This document shows, in pieces, positions 33,307 through 43,424 of a stretch of 64,000 bases of DNA. The translations under genes were made by a program, and so were the position numbers. The number at the start of each line of letters is the position of its first letter. The first letter of the stretch is position 1. Below the pieces are notes generated by a model. The model was not told the DNA's origin, did no database searches, and was given only the letters and a program-made list of their open reading frames with translations. This DNA comes from Pseudaquabacterium terrae (lineage in GTDB: Bacteria; Pseudomonadota; Gammaproteobacteria; Burkholderiales; Burkholderiaceae_C): the NCBI RefSeq assembly GCF_013266755.1, contig NZ_JABRWJ010000001.1, positions 1 through 64,000 of the forward strand, given 5' to 3'.

Positions 33307-34608
33307 ATGTCCAACCTCGTCGTCCACGGCGGCACGCCGCTCACCGGCCGCGTGCTCCCCTCCGCCAACAAGAACGCGGTCCTTCCGATCCTCTGCGCGA
33401 CCCTGCTGACCCGCGAGCCGGTGACGCTGCACGGCATCACCGAAATCACCGATGTGCGCAAGATCCTCGAGTTCTTCCGCTCGATCGGCAGCGCGGTCGA
33501 GGTCGACTACGCCGCGCGCGTGCTGAAGGTGCACCACCGCGACACGCTGTTCGACGAGCGCCAGCACAAGCTGCCGGAGGAGATGCGCTCGTCGATCATG
33601 CTGGTGCCGCCGCTCTTGGCGCGCTTCCAGGTCGCGCGCATCGAGGACGACGTGCAGGGCTGCACGCTGGGCGTGCGCGAGATCGATCCGCACGTCGAGG
33701 TGATGGAGCGCTTCGGCGGCCAGGTGGCTCGGGCGCCCGATTCGATCACCGTGCGCAGTGCCGGCCGGCTGCGCGCCAACGACCACTGGCTCGACTACGC
33801 GTCGGTGACGACGAGCGAGAACTTCGTGCTCTGCGCGACGCTGGCCGAGGGCGTGTCGACGCTGACCAATGCCGCCTCCGAGCCGCACGTGCAGGAGCTG
33901 TGCGACTTTCTGGTGATGCTCGGCGCGCAGATCGATGGCCGCGGCACCTCGCGCGTGACGGTCACCGGCGTCGAGGCCTTGCGCGGCGGCGAATACACCT
34001 TCGCCGAGGACTTCCACGAGATCGTCACCTTCCTCGCGCTCGGCGCGATCACCGGCGGCGACGTGGTGGTGAAGAACTCGGTGCCGCGGCAGTTCCCGCT
34101 GCTCGACCGCACCTTCGCGAAATTCGGCGTGACCATCGAGCACCACGAGGGCTGGTCCCGCGCGAAGACCGACGGCCCGCTGCGCGTGCGCGAGCCCTTC
34201 ACGCGCAACATGCTGCAGAAGGTCGAGGCCGCACCCTGGCCCTACGTGCCGGTGGACCTGCTGCCGATCTTCATCGCCATCGGCGTCAGGGCCGAAGGCA
34301 GCGCGATGTTCTGGAACAAGGTCTACGACGGTGCGCTGGGCTGGACCTCGGAAGTGTCGAAGTTCGGCGCCCACGTCTTCCTGTCGGACCCGCACCGCGT
34401 CGTCACCTTCGGCGGCAAGCCGCTGACGCCGGCCGAGGTCGAGAGCCCGTACATCATCCGCGTGGCGATCGCGCTGCTGATGCTCGCGGCCAGCATTCCC
34501 GGCCGCTCGGTGATCCGCAATGCCACGCCGATCCGGCGCGCCCATCCGCGCTTCGTCGAGAACCTGCAGGCACTGGGCGCACGCATCGACTGGACCGAGG
34601 AAGAGTAG
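33307..34608 (+). CDS. murA: UDP-N-acetylglucosamine 1-carboxyvinyltransferase (MurA-type)
   Basis: A 433-residue protein of the EPSP/MurA fold. SANKNAVLPI contains the Lys22-Asn23 pair that binds UDP-GlcNAc, and QGCTLGVREID places the catalytic Cys at 119 in the active-site loop. MurA transfers enolpyruvate from PEP to UDP-GlcNAc, the first committed step of peptidoglycan synthesis, in the cytosol. The loop following the Cys (GVREIDPHVEVM) differs from the usual ARPVDLH, so this may be a divergent second copy. There are no neighbouring cell-wall genes. It is convergent with the collagen-like gene. Confidence 0.88.
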   Translation: MSNLVVHGGTPLTGRVLPSANKNAVLPILCATLLTREPVTLHGITEITDVRKILEFFRSIGSAVEVDYAARVLKVHHRDTLFDERQHKLPEEMRSSIMLVPPLLARFQVARIEDDVQGCTLGVREIDPHVEVMERFGGQVARAPDSITVRSAGRLRANDHWLDYASVTTSENFVLCATLAEGVSTLTNAASEPHVQELCDFLVMLGAQIDGRGTSRVTVTGVEALRGGEYTFAEDFHEIVTFLALGAITGGDVVVKNSVPRQFPLLDRTFAKFGVTIEHHEGWSRAKTDGPLRVREPFTRNMLQKVEAAPWPYVPVDLLPIFIAIGVRAEGSAMFWNKVYDGALGWTSEVSKFGAHVFLSDPHRVVTFGGKPLTPAEVESPYIIRVAIALLMLAASIPGRSVIRNATPIRRAHPRFVENLQALGARIDWTEEE

Positions 34609-34662
34609 CGCGCATAAGACGCGTCAGAGGCTTCGCGTGCGGCCCCCGCCGGCCGTTCGATG

Positions 34663-35763
<1,101 letters not shown>

Positions 35764-35788
35764 TGAGGACTCTCCTGGGTTGGGTTTT

Positions 35789-36451
35789 TCAAGCCGAAGG
35801 ACGGGTGCTGCGGGCCGTGCGGCGCGCCAGCGCCCACGCCGCGCCGGCCAGCACCAGCAGCGCGGGGCTGGCCGGCTCGGGCACGCTGCCGATCGATATG
35901 TCCAGCGCCCAGTGCGCGTCGCGCTGCGCACCGTCCACCTGCACGAAGTGGAGCCCGGGCTGGCCGGCGAAGAGCTGGCCGGTGTAGTCGGGCACGCCGT
36001 CCTGCGCAAAGCCGTCGTCGAAGAAGGTGCCGAGCGGCTCGTTGCCGTCCTGCGTCAGCACCAGGCGGTAGTGACCGGCGGCAAACAGGCCGTCGAACAT
36101 CGCGTCCCAGCAGAAGCCGGTGGCGGGATCGGCGCTGCCGCCCTGGGCGCAGGTGTGCGTGCTGCCGCGCACGATGCGCAGCAGGCCCTCGGTGGCTTCG
36201 AACAAGGCCAGCACCGGCACGAAGCCGCCGGCGGCCACCGCGTCGCCGGCGGCATTGGTGCCGCCGGCATACGACCAGGTGGTGGCGCTCAGCCGCGTGG
36301 CGGCGGCGAGGTCGAAGTCGATCACGAAGCGGTCGTCGTCGCCATCGAAACGGCCCTGGTAGCTGGTGATCGCGGCGGCGGCCGGTGCCGCCAGCGTGGC
36401 CAGCGTCAGCGCGAGAGCGGCGAGTCGGGCGGTGGTGCTTGAGGTGTGCAT
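35789..36451 (-). CDS. PEP-CTERM sorting-signal protein
   Basis: A 220-residue exported protein. A signal peptide covers about 1-27 ([18 protein letters not shown]). The mature domain has [22 protein letters not shown], similar to DVUA0089-type beta domains. At the C-terminus is the tripartite PEP-CTERM signal: VPEPAS, a hydrophobic helix ([12 protein letters not shown]) and a basic end (ARRTARS). Such proteins are processed by an exosortase and often go with exopolysaccharide export. ATG 36451 is preferred over a GTG at 36460. It lies directly upstream of the collagen-like gene in the same direction. Confidence 0.9.
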   Translation of the reverse strand: MHTSSTTARLAALALTLATLAAPAAAAITSYQGRFDGDDDRFVIDFDLAAATRLSATTWSYAGGTNAAGDAVAAGGFVPVLALFEATEGLLRIVRGSTHTCAQGGSADPATGFCWDAMFDGLFAAGHYRLVLTQDGNEPLGTFFDDGFAQDGVPDYTGQLFAGQPGLHFVQVDGAQRDAHWALDISIGSVPEPASPALLVLAGAAWALARRTARSTRPSA

Positions 36452-36522
36452 GGCCGCCACTCTAGGCAGCGCGTTCGCCGCCCGATAGCCATCGAACGGA
36501 TCGGCCGACCCCCTCCGGACGG

Positions 36523-38346
36523 ATGGGCTGCCAGTGCACTATTCACGGCATGATCCGGCCCATGGTCGGCCCCCTGCTGATGAACCGCACCCTGCTGCGC
36601 GCCCGCGAGCCGACCGACGCCCGTTCGCGCCTGGCGATGCTGCATGCGTACTTCGAGTACAGCCGCTACAGCCTGGTCTTCGCACTGCTGCTGATCACGA
36701 TGCAGGTGGTCTACATCGCGGGCCGCGTGCCCTGGAGCCTGCTGCTGGCCTGGCTGCTCGGCAGCGTGCTGATGCTGGCCACGCGCTGGCACTGGCGGGC
36801 CCGTTTCCTCGCGCAGAGCGCGGCGCGCACGATGGCCGAGCTGGACGCCTGGCGCTGGCGCGCGGTGGCCGGCGCCGGCGGCGCGGGTCTGATGTGGGCG
36901 GTGGCGCTGCTGATGGACTTCGAGCCCGGCGACGTCACCTCGCAGATGTTCTGCGCCACCATCGCCTGCCTCACCTGCGTCGGCAGCATCAACGTGATGG
37001 CGCCGGTGCCGCGCGCCTTTCATGCGCTGCTGCTGCCGGTGATCACCACGCTGACGCTGCAGTTCCTGAGCCTCGCCACGCGCGACAACTTCAGCGGCTT
37101 CTACCTCGCCGGGCTGACGCTGGTGGCCGCGGTGATGGCCAACGGCCTGGCGCGCAACCACTCGAAGCTGCTGCACGAGAGCCACGAAATGCGCTTCGAG
37201 CGCGAGGCCATCATGCTGCAGCTGGAGGAGGCCAACGCGGCGAAGTCGCGCTTCCTGGCCGCAGCCAGCCACGATCTGCGCCAGCCGCTGCACGCGCTGG
37301 GCCTGCTCGCGAGCCAGGTGCGCGACGAGGTCGAGGGCCGGCGCGCCGCGCAGACGGCCGAGCGCATCGAGACCATCGTCGGCTCGCTCGATAAGCTGGT
37401 CGATGCGCTGATGGACATCTCGCGCCTGGACAGCGGCCGCATCGAGATGCACGTGGCGCCGCTGCCGCTGGCGCCGGTGTTCGAGCGTCTGGCCGGCGAG
37501 TTCGCGGCGCTGGCCGAGGACCGCGATCTGCAGTGGCGCCTGCGGCCCACCGGGCTGTGGGTGCACTCGGACCCGGTGCTGCTGGAGCGCATGCTGCGCA
37601 ACCTGCTCGGCAATGCGCTGCGCTACACCGAGTCGGGCGGCGTGCTGCTGGCGGCGCAGCGGCGCAGCCATCCGGACGGCGACCGCGTGCGCATCGGCAT
37701 CTGGGACACCGGCATCGGCATCGCGCCGGAGCACCAGCAGAAGGTGTTCGACGAGTTCGTGCAGCTGCACAACCCGGGCCGGCTGCGCGAGCTGGGCCTG
37801 GGGCTCGGGCTGTCGATCGTCGCGCGGCTGGCCAAGCTGCTCGAGCACCGCGTCGGCGTGCGCAGCCGGCTCGGCCGCGGCTCGTGCTTCAGCATCGAGC
37901 TGCCGCTCGCGCCGGCGCTGCCGGCGGCCGCACCGGCGGCCGTGCTGGCCGGGCCGCTCGGCGAGCCGCTGGCCGGCCTGGGCGTGGCGCTGGTGGAAGA
38001 CGACGATGCCGTGCGCGACTCGACGGTCGGGCTGCTGCAGCGCTGGGGCTGCCATGTCTGGGCCGCCCCCAGCGCGCCTCAGCTGCAGGCGCTGCTCGGT
38101 GCGCCGGACCGGCTGATCTGCGACTGGCGCCTGGCCGAAGGCGACGGCATGCAGGCCATCACGTCGCTGCGTCGGTGGCTCGGTACCGAGGTGCCGGCCC
38201 TGCTGCTCAGCGGCGAGACGGTGCCCGCAGCGGTGCTCGAAGCAGCGCGCCAGGCCGGCGTCGAGGTGGCGCGCAAGCCGCTGCCGCCGGCGGCGTTGCG
38301 GGCCTGGCTCGGATCACCCCTGGCGCGGGGCGAGGCTTTGCAGTAG
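36523..38346 (+). CDS. Hybrid sensor histidine kinase / response regulator
   Basis: A 607-residue membrane kinase. The N-terminal half holds about six hydrophobic segments (about 50-68, 70-86, 115-132, 142-160, 165-182, 193-208) with no extra sensor domain. HisKA follows with His250 in AAASHDLRQPLHALG, then the ATPase domain (LLGNALRYTESGG, WDTGIGI, GLGLGLSIV) and a C-terminal receiver (about 485-600: ALVEDDDAVRD, CDWRL for the phospho-acceptor, RKPLP). In-frame ATGs at 36550, 36562 and 36580 are alternative starts and none has a strong ribosome site. The 3' end overlaps the convergent NarL-type regulator by 33 bp. Confidence 0.9.
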   Translation: MGCQCTIHGMIRPMVGPLLMNRTLLRAREPTDARSRLAMLHAYFEYSRYSLVFALLLITMQVVYIAGRVPWSLLLAWLLGSVLMLATRWHWRARFLAQSAARTMAELDAWRWRAVAGAGGAGLMWAVALLMDFEPGDVTSQMFCATIACLTCVGSINVMAPVPRAFHALLLPVITTLTLQFLSLATRDNFSGFYLAGLTLVAAVMANGLARNHSKLLHESHEMRFEREAIMLQLEEANAAKSRFLAAASHDLRQPLHALGLLASQVRDEVEGRRAAQTAERIETIVGSLDKLVDALMDISRLDSGRIEMHVAPLPLAPVFERLAGEFAALAEDRDLQWRLRPTGLWVHSDPVLLERMLRNLLGNALRYTESGGVLLAAQRRSHPDGDRVRIGIWDTGIGIAPEHQQKVFDEFVQLHNPGRLRELGLGLGLSIVARLAKLLEHRVGVRSRLGRGSCFSIELPLAPALPAAAPAAVLAGPLGEPLAGLGVALVEDDDAVRDSTVGLLQRWGCHVWAAPSAPQLQALLGAPDRLICDWRLAEGDGMQAITSLRRWLGTEVPALLLSGETVPAAVLEAARQAGVEVARKPLPPAALRAWLGSPLARGEALQ

Positions 38347-38958
38347 CTGCCGGCCGGCCAGCACGGCCTGGGTGCGGTTCTTGACGTTCAGCACGCGGAA
38401 GATCGTGACGAGGTGGGCCTTCACCGTCGGCTCGGCCAGCTCGAGCTGGCGCGCGATCTCCTTGTTGGCCAGGCCGCGGGTCAGGCTCTCGAGCACGTCG
38501 CGCTGGCGCGGCGTGAGGGCTTGCGCGGCGGCCGGCGGCGGCTGCAGGTTCAGCAGGAACGGCGGCACGTAGCAGTTGCCGTCCAGCACCAGGCGCAGCG
38601 CGTGCGCCAGCAGCGCGGTGTCCGCTGACTTCGGCAGGTAGCCGGCGGCGCCCAGGCGCAGCGTCTGCTGCGCCAGCACCGGGTCGGTGTCGCCCGAGAG
38701 CATCGCCACCGGCAGCATCGGGAAGGCCAGGCGCAGCTCGCGCAGCGCCTGCAGCGGCTCGGTGCCCGGCAGGTGCACGTCCAGCAGCACCAGCGCCACG
38801 TCGGGCCGCGCCGCCAGCACGCCATGCGCCTGGGCCAGGGTCGCGGCCTGGCTGACTTCGCTGTCGGGCCACTCGCGTTGCAGCAACTGCACGATGCCCT
38901 CGCGCGCGATCGGATGATCGTCGATCACCAGCAAGTGCAAGCGCGGGGTGGCAGGCAT
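38314..38958 (-). CDS. NarL/FixJ-family response regulator
   Basis: A 214-residue regulator. The receiver domain carries the acidic pair in VIDDHP, phospho-acceptor Asp60 in VLLDVHLPG and Lys in YLPKSADTA. The C-terminal LuxR-type helix-turn-helix reads LTPRQRDVLESLTRGLANKEIARQLELAEPTVKAHL and so on. It is convergent with and overlaps the hybrid kinase gene, its probable partner although transcribed from the other strand. Its ATG is in a short intergenic gap that it shares with bchE downstream on the same strand. Confidence 0.92.
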   Translation of the reverse strand: MPATPRLHLLVIDDHPIAREGIVQLLQREWPDSEVSQAATLAQAHGVLAARPDVALVLLDVHLPGTEPLQALRELRLAFPMLPVAMLSGDTDPVLAQQTLRLGAAGYLPKSADTALLAHALRLVLDGNCYVPPFLLNLQPPPAAAQALTPRQRDVLESLTRGLANKEIARQLELAEPTVKAHLVTIFRVLNVKNRTQAVLAGRQLLQSLAPRQG

Positions 38959-39003
38959 GGCGGCGCGAGGATAGCGCAGCCGCCGCGCCCGCGAAACACC
39001 CGG

Positions 39004-40596
39004 TTACCGGGGCGACGTCACGGCAGCTGGGGAATGCTTGCGTGAAGGATGAGCGGGCGCCCCGCGCTGGGGATCCGCGGCCCGGTCGATCGGAATGACC
39101 CTGCGCCGCCGCGCCAACGCGTATTCACGCTCCACCAGCGACGGCCCGAGGAATTCGCGCAGCGTCGGTCCGTGCTTCAACAGCGGGTTGTCGAAGAGGA
39201 ACTGCGCCACTTCGTGAAACCAGACCCGCCGCCCGATGCGCGTGTACCAGCGCATCGCGTGGAGAAAATCCGCATCGCCGCGGAACAGCAAACGCGCCAG
39301 CGCACGCGGCCGCAACTGCATCGACAGCTCGATCGCCTTCGACCACAGGAACACGCGCCACGGCGGCACGCCCTTGGCCGCCAGCACCTGGTGCTTGTAG
39401 TCCCAGCGCCGCGTATCGGGCTGGATCACGCGACGATCGGCCACCGTGTCGTAGAACGGCGTCCAGCGGTGCGGTGTCGCGAACAGCAATTGGATCTGAT
39501 CCGGGTCGTAGCGCCACAAATGGCGCAATGAGCGCCAGTAGTCGCGATCGGACTCTTCGCTGAAGCCGATGACGTAGGTGGCCATCGAAACGATGCCATG
39601 CTGGCGCAGCAGCCGGATGGCCTCCGCATCTTCGCTGGTCGTCGCGCCCTTCTTGATGGCTGCCAGGGTCGCTTCGTCGTAACTCTCGATGCCGAGCAGG
39701 AAGCGGATCACGCCGGCACGCCGGTACAGGTGCAGGATGTCGGCATCACGCACGATGTCGCCGGCGCGCGTCGAGCCGACGAGCAGCAGCGGCACATTCT
39801 CGGCGATCAGCGCTTCGAGAAACGCCTGCCAGGCCTTGCGCGAGCCGGTGGGCAATTCGTCGGCGAAATTGATCAGCTCGACGCCGTGCTCGCGGTGCAG
39901 GCGCGCGAGCTCCTTCGCCAGCTTCACCGGATCACGATGCCGCCAGCGCGTCCAGTAGCCGCGCTGGCCGCAGTAGTTGCACAGGTACGGACAGCCACGC
40001 GCGAATTGCACCACCACCGCGCGCTTGCCGCCCCAGTACGAATAGCGGCGGTGATCGATCAACTCCCAGCCGATGCGATGGGCGTCGAGGTCCAGGATCA
40101 TCTCGGCGGCCGGCGTGTCGATCACCCGGCCGTCGCGCCGGAAGGCGATGCCGCGCACCGCGTCGAGCGCTCGCCCGGCGGACAGCGCCTGCACCAGCGA
40201 CCGCGTCGTCTCTTCTCCTTCGCCACGCACGACGATGTCGATCTGCGGCGACTCGCGCAGGATCTCGTCCCAGTGGTAGGTCGGGTGCACGCCGCCATAG
40301 ACCGTGACCAGCCGCGGCAGCGCTAGCTTCAGCAGTGCGCACAGCGCCAGCACGGTGGCGTGCGCCGAGCTCGAGCCCGAATGCCCGAGCATCACGATGT
40401 CCGGCCGAAACGCCCGCGTCCGTTCGACGATCTGCCGCAGCGTCAGCGGGCCGAACTCGGCGTCGAGCAACTGGACGTCGAAGCCGGCGTCGATCAGCGG
40501 GCCGCCGATGCTGAGCAAGCCCAGCGGCGGCAAGTGTTCGCGCGGAATGCGGCTGCCGATGGCCGTGTGCGGCGGATTGATCAGCAGGATCTTCAT
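39004..40596 (-). CDS. bchE: BchE-type anaerobic Mg-protoporphyrin IX monomethyl ester cyclase
   Basis: A 530-residue cobalamin-binding radical SAM protein. The N-terminal B12 domain begins with LLINPPHTAIGSR and includes LLDAEFGP and VMLGHSGSS. The radical SAM cluster is GCPYLCNYC (Cys202, 206, 209). RHRDPVKLAKELARLHREHGVE, RFLLGIESYDE and DPDQIQLLFATPHRWTPF match BchE throughout. The enzyme makes the isocyclic E ring of bacteriochlorophyll without oxygen. No other bch/crt/puf gene lies in this window, so it is detached from any photosynthesis cluster here. The upstream membrane-protein gene is 9 nt away and likely cotranscribed. Confidence 0.9.
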   Translation of the reverse strand: MKILLINPPHTAIGSRIPREHLPPLGLLSIGGPLIDAGFDVQLLDAEFGPLTLRQIVERTRAFRPDIVMLGHSGSSSAHATVLALCALLKLALPRLVTVYGGVHPTYHWDEILRESPQIDIVVRGEGEETTRSLVQALSAGRALDAVRGIAFRRDGRVIDTPAAEMILDLDAHRIGWELIDHRRYSYWGGKRAVVVQFARGCPYLCNYCGQRGYWTRWRHRDPVKLAKELARLHREHGVELINFADELPTGSRKAWQAFLEALIAENVPLLLVGSTRAGDIVRDADILHLYRRAGVIRFLLGIESYDEATLAAIKKGATTSEDAEAIRLLRQHGIVSMATYVIGFSEESDRDYWRSLRHLWRYDPDQIQLLFATPHRWTPFYDTVADRRVIQPDTRRWDYKHQVLAAKGVPPWRVFLWSKAIELSMQLRPRALARLLFRGDADFLHAMRWYTRIGRRVWFHEVAQFLFDNPLLKHGPTLREFLGPSLVEREYALARRRRVIPIDRAADPQRGAPAHPSRKHSPAAVTSPR

Positions 40597-40605
40597 CGTG
40601 CGCTT

Positions 40606-41076
40606 TCAGATCCGGGCCACGCCGACGAGGCCGCAGGCCAGTAGCGTCGCGCCGAAGGCGGCCTTGCAGGCCGCACCGGCCTGCACGCGCCGTATCGCCT
40701 GCTCGACGAGCCGGCGCGGCGAGCGCCGCGCGCCGCCTTCGCCGCCGCGGCGGAACGCCATCCAGGCGCAGCCGATCGCTGCCGTCACCCACACCGCCGC
40801 CGCGCCGATCGACAGCCCGGCGCCGAGCGCGCTGGCCGCCACGGTCGCCACGGCCGCCACCGACAGCCAGCGCGGCCGCGCCGGCCAGTCGCAGTGAAGC
40901 TGCCCGGCAAACTGGGCCGCGGCCAGCGCGGCGGCCGCTGGCAGCGCGACCGCCGGGGCAATGGGTGCGAGCACGGCGCATTGCAGCCCCAGCCACAGCG
41001 CGGGCGGCCAGGCCTCGACGCGGGACGCCCAACGCAGCGGGCGCGATGGTTGACGGTGATGTGATCGGATCGACAA
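40606..41076 (-). CDS. Small membrane protein cotranscribed with bchE
   Basis: A 156-residue protein. A TTG start at 41076 is proposed because it has an excellent Shine-Dalgarno (GGAGGAAG, 4 nt spacing). In-frame ATGs further upstream have none, and they extend into the divergent-gene intergenic region. Hydrophobic segments at about 22-48, 60-82 and 132-150 predict three membrane helices, joined by an Arg-rich loop (RRGGEGGARRSPRR). I do not recognise the family. Being 9 nt upstream of bchE, it may support pigment synthesis or its membrane placement (inference). Confidence 0.65.
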   Translation of the reverse strand: MSIRSHHRQPSRPLRWASRVEAWPPALWLGLQCAVLAPIAPAVALPAAAALAAAQFAGQLHCDWPARPRWLSVAAVATVAASALGAGLSIGAAAVWVTAAIGCAWMAFRRGGEGGARRSPRRLVEQAIRRVQAGAACKAAFGATLLACGLVGVARI

Positions 41077-41188
41077 GCGGCTTCCTCCGTTTGGAAGCCG
41101 CCAGCATCGCGGCGCGCCGCGAAGCGGTGTTGAAGGGTGTGAGGCGACGGTGAAGCCGGCGTGTCGCCGGCGCGCGCGCCGAACGCGT

Positions 41189-42067
41189 TCAGGCGATCGC
41201 CGGCCCGCGCAGCCAATCGGTGAACGCCGCGACGCGTGCCGAATCACGCCGCGGCCCGATCGCATAGGCATAGGCGCCGGTGTCGACGCGCTGCGCCTGC
41301 ACGCAGCGCAAGGCGCCGGTCTCGAGCAGCCCGGCGATGAACAGCTCCGGCAGCACGCACAGCCCCAGCCCCTCGGCCGTGGCCTGGATCGCGAGCACCG
41401 TGTTGTCGAACTCCAGCGTCGGCTCCCACGCGTTCACACCCAGGCCGTGGAATGCGGCCCATTGCGGCCACAGGTCCGGCCGCGAACGCGCGCCGATGCG
41501 CGGCCAGCGTGCGAGCTGTCGCGCCCCGGGCCGCGCCAAGGCGGCCGCCGGATGCGTGGCGCTGGCCACCAGCACCGAACGCTCGGCCAGGAAGCGCTGC
41601 GGGACGAGCCCGCGCAGCTCCGCATGATCGCGGCGGATGAAGACATCGGCGCGCGACGCCGGATCGACATCGCCATCCGTCGTGCCGACCTGCACGTCGA
41701 TCTGCGGATGGCGCTCGGCGAAGCCGCGCAGGCGCGGGATCAGCCAGTGCATCGCCAGCGTCACGCCGGTCTCGACGCGCACGATCGAGCGGCGCCGCCC
41801 GGCAGCGCCCGCGCCGGACAAGGCGTCGGTGATCGCCTCCATCTTGTCGCCCACGCGCTGGTGCAGGCGGCGACCGGCGGCGGTGAGCTGCGTGGCGCCG
41901 GGCCCGCGCTCGAACAGCGCCTGGCCGAGGTGCGCTTCGAGCGCCTGGATCTGCCGGCTCACAGCGCCCGGCGTGACGCACAACTGCTGCGCCGCGAGCC
42001 GGACGCCGCCGTGCCGCGCGACGGCGCAGAAGACATGCAAGGCGTTCAGCGGCGGCCGTGTCGACAT
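41189..42067 (-). CDS. LysR-family transcriptional regulator (GcvA-like)
   Basis: A 292-residue LysR regulator. The N-terminal winged helix (LNALHVFCAVARHGGVRLAAQQLCVTPGAVSRQIQALE) has the GcvA-type wording. The C-terminal effector domain contains LRGFAERHPQIDVQVGTTDG and GLGLCVLPE. The start at 42067 was chosen over a GTG at 42094 because the 21-bp palindrome at 42074-42094 would otherwise be inside the coding region. It is divergent from the MFS transporter, which it probably controls. Confidence 0.9.
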   Translation of the reverse strand: MSTRPPLNALHVFCAVARHGGVRLAAQQLCVTPGAVSRQIQALEAHLGQALFERGPGATQLTAAGRRLHQRVGDKMEAITDALSGAGAAGRRRSIVRVETGVTLAMHWLIPRLRGFAERHPQIDVQVGTTDGDVDPASRADVFIRRDHAELRGLVPQRFLAERSVLVASATHPAAALARPGARQLARWPRIGARSRPDLWPQWAAFHGLGVNAWEPTLEFDNTVLAIQATAEGLGLCVLPELFIAGLLETGALRCVQAQRVDTGAYAYAIGPRRDSARVAAFTDWLRGPAIA

Positions 42068-42073
42068 CGCGGG

Positions 42074-42094
42074 GTGTTGAGCTGAGCTCAACAC
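42074..42094. promoter_or_regulatory. Perfect 21-bp palindrome, putative LysR operator
   Basis: The half-site GTGTTGAGCT and its exact reverse complement flank one central base. It contains the T-N11-A core (TTGAGC-N3-GCTCAA) typical of LysR-type binding sites. It lies 7 bp from the LysR start and upstream of the divergent MFS gene, so autorepression plus activation of the transporter is the natural reading. Confidence 0.8.
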
Positions 42095-42169
42095 ATCATG
42101 GCAGAAATCTCGTTTGCCGCGCCGGGCCGCGCCACCCAGACTGCGGCGCTTTCACCGATCGGTGCTCCG

Positions 42170-43351
42170 ATGCCCTTTCCGCCTTTCGTACCCGCGCTGG
42201 CCCTGACCCTGGTGTTGTCGTGGGGGAGCCTCTTCTACGCCTTCGCGCTGATGGCGCGCCCGGTGCAGGCCGAGCTGCAGGCCGGTGCCACGGCCGTGAT
42301 GGGCGCTTATTCGTTCGGGCTGCTGGTCTGGGGCCTGGCGACCGGCGTCGTCGGCGCCGTGCTGCAGCGCCGCGGTGGCCGCGCGGTGATGGGCGCGGGC
42401 TCGCTGCTCGCCGGGCTGGCCTTCATCGGGCTTGGCGAGGTGAATTCGATCGGCGGCCTGTACCTGGCGTGGGGCACGCTCGGCGCGGCGATGGCATTGA
42501 CCCTGTATGAGCCGGCCTTCGCGGTGATCGTGCAGGCCTGTCCGGGCGAGCGGCGCCGCTTCATCACCGCGCTGACGCTGGCCGGCGGGCTGGCCAGCGC
42601 CGTGTTCTGGCCATTGACCGATCAGCTGGTCGCGCAGGTCGGCTGGCGCGCGACCGCGCTGACCTACGGGCTGATGCACCTGGGCATCTGCGCGCCGCTG
42701 CATGCGCTGCTGCTGCCGCGCGCGGCCACGGTGCCCGCGGCGCCTCCGCCGACCGCGGCGCAGGCCGCCGCCCTGCCCCGCCCCCGCGCGCTGCTGCTGC
42801 TCGGCATCGCCTTCGCCGCCAACGGATTCGTCACCGCAGCCCTCGCGGTGCACGTGATCCCGCTGCTCGAGTCGCGCGGCGTCGCGCCGGGCGCGGCGGT
42901 TGCGCTGGCCACCTGCATCGGCCCGATGCAGGTGGCAGGACGCACGCTGGAGTTCATCTCCGGCGGCGCGCTCGATGCGCGCCGCCTCGGGCTGATCACG
43001 CTGGCGCTGATCATGCTGGCGCTGTCCGCGCTGTGGCTCGCCGCGTGGGCGCCGCTGCTGTGCGGCGTATTCGTCATCAGCTACGGCGCCGGTCTCGGGC
43101 TGATGACCATCGTGCGCGCGACGACGCCGCTGGCCCTGTTCGGCCCCGCGCGTTATGCCGCGCTGAGCGGCACGCTGGGCATGCCCGCGTTGCTGGCGCG
43201 CGCCGCCGGCCCGATCGGCGCGACCTGGCTGCTCGACCGGCTGAGCGGCCCCGGCGCGCTGCTGCTGGCCCTGCTGGCGATCGCCGCCTGCGCGGCCGGC
43301 GCATTCGCGCAGGCATGGGCCGCCGGCGAATCCATCGATAAGCAATCCTGA
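42170..43351 (+). CDS. MFS transporter
   Basis: A 393-residue major facilitator permease with twelve hydrophobic segments and a central hydrophilic loop rich in Pro/Ala (about 205-225). Segments such as GAYSFGLLVWGLATGVVGAVLQRRGGR correspond to helices 2-3 with the loop 2-3 basic motif. The family moves small solutes by proton coupling; the substrate is not predictable. ATG 42170 is preferred because the frame-opening ATG at 42098 would sit 4 bp from the palindromic operator; the longer start remains possible. It precedes the aminotransferase gene by 73 bp. Confidence 0.88.
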   Translation: MPFPPFVPALALTLVLSWGSLFYAFALMARPVQAELQAGATAVMGAYSFGLLVWGLATGVVGAVLQRRGGRAVMGAGSLLAGLAFIGLGEVNSIGGLYLAWGTLGAAMALTLYEPAFAVIVQACPGERRRFITALTLAGGLASAVFWPLTDQLVAQVGWRATALTYGLMHLGICAPLHALLLPRAATVPAAPPPTAAQAAALPRPRALLLLGIAFAANGFVTAALAVHVIPLLESRGVAPGAAVALATCIGPMQVAGRTLEFISGGALDARRLGLITLALIMLALSALWLAAWAPLLCGVFVISYGAGLGLMTIVRATTPLALFGPARYAALSGTLGMPALLARAAGPIGATWLLDRLSGPGALLLALLAIAACAAGAFAQAWAAGESIDKQS

Positions 43352-43424
43352 CGCTTGATTCATCAAAGGTAATCACCGCTCGCCTAGACTCCGCCCCCAT
43401 CGTCAGTCAGCCATGGGAGCGTGC

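Noticed and set aside
42068-42094. GTG at 42094 as the LysR start
   Set aside because: It would place the perfect palindrome inside the coding region and adds only nine residues upstream of the normal LysR beginning.
43355-43366. TTGAT-TC-ATCAA dyad considered as an FNR site
   Set aside because: FNR sites need four bases between half-sites; here there are two, and no promoter with correct spacing follows.
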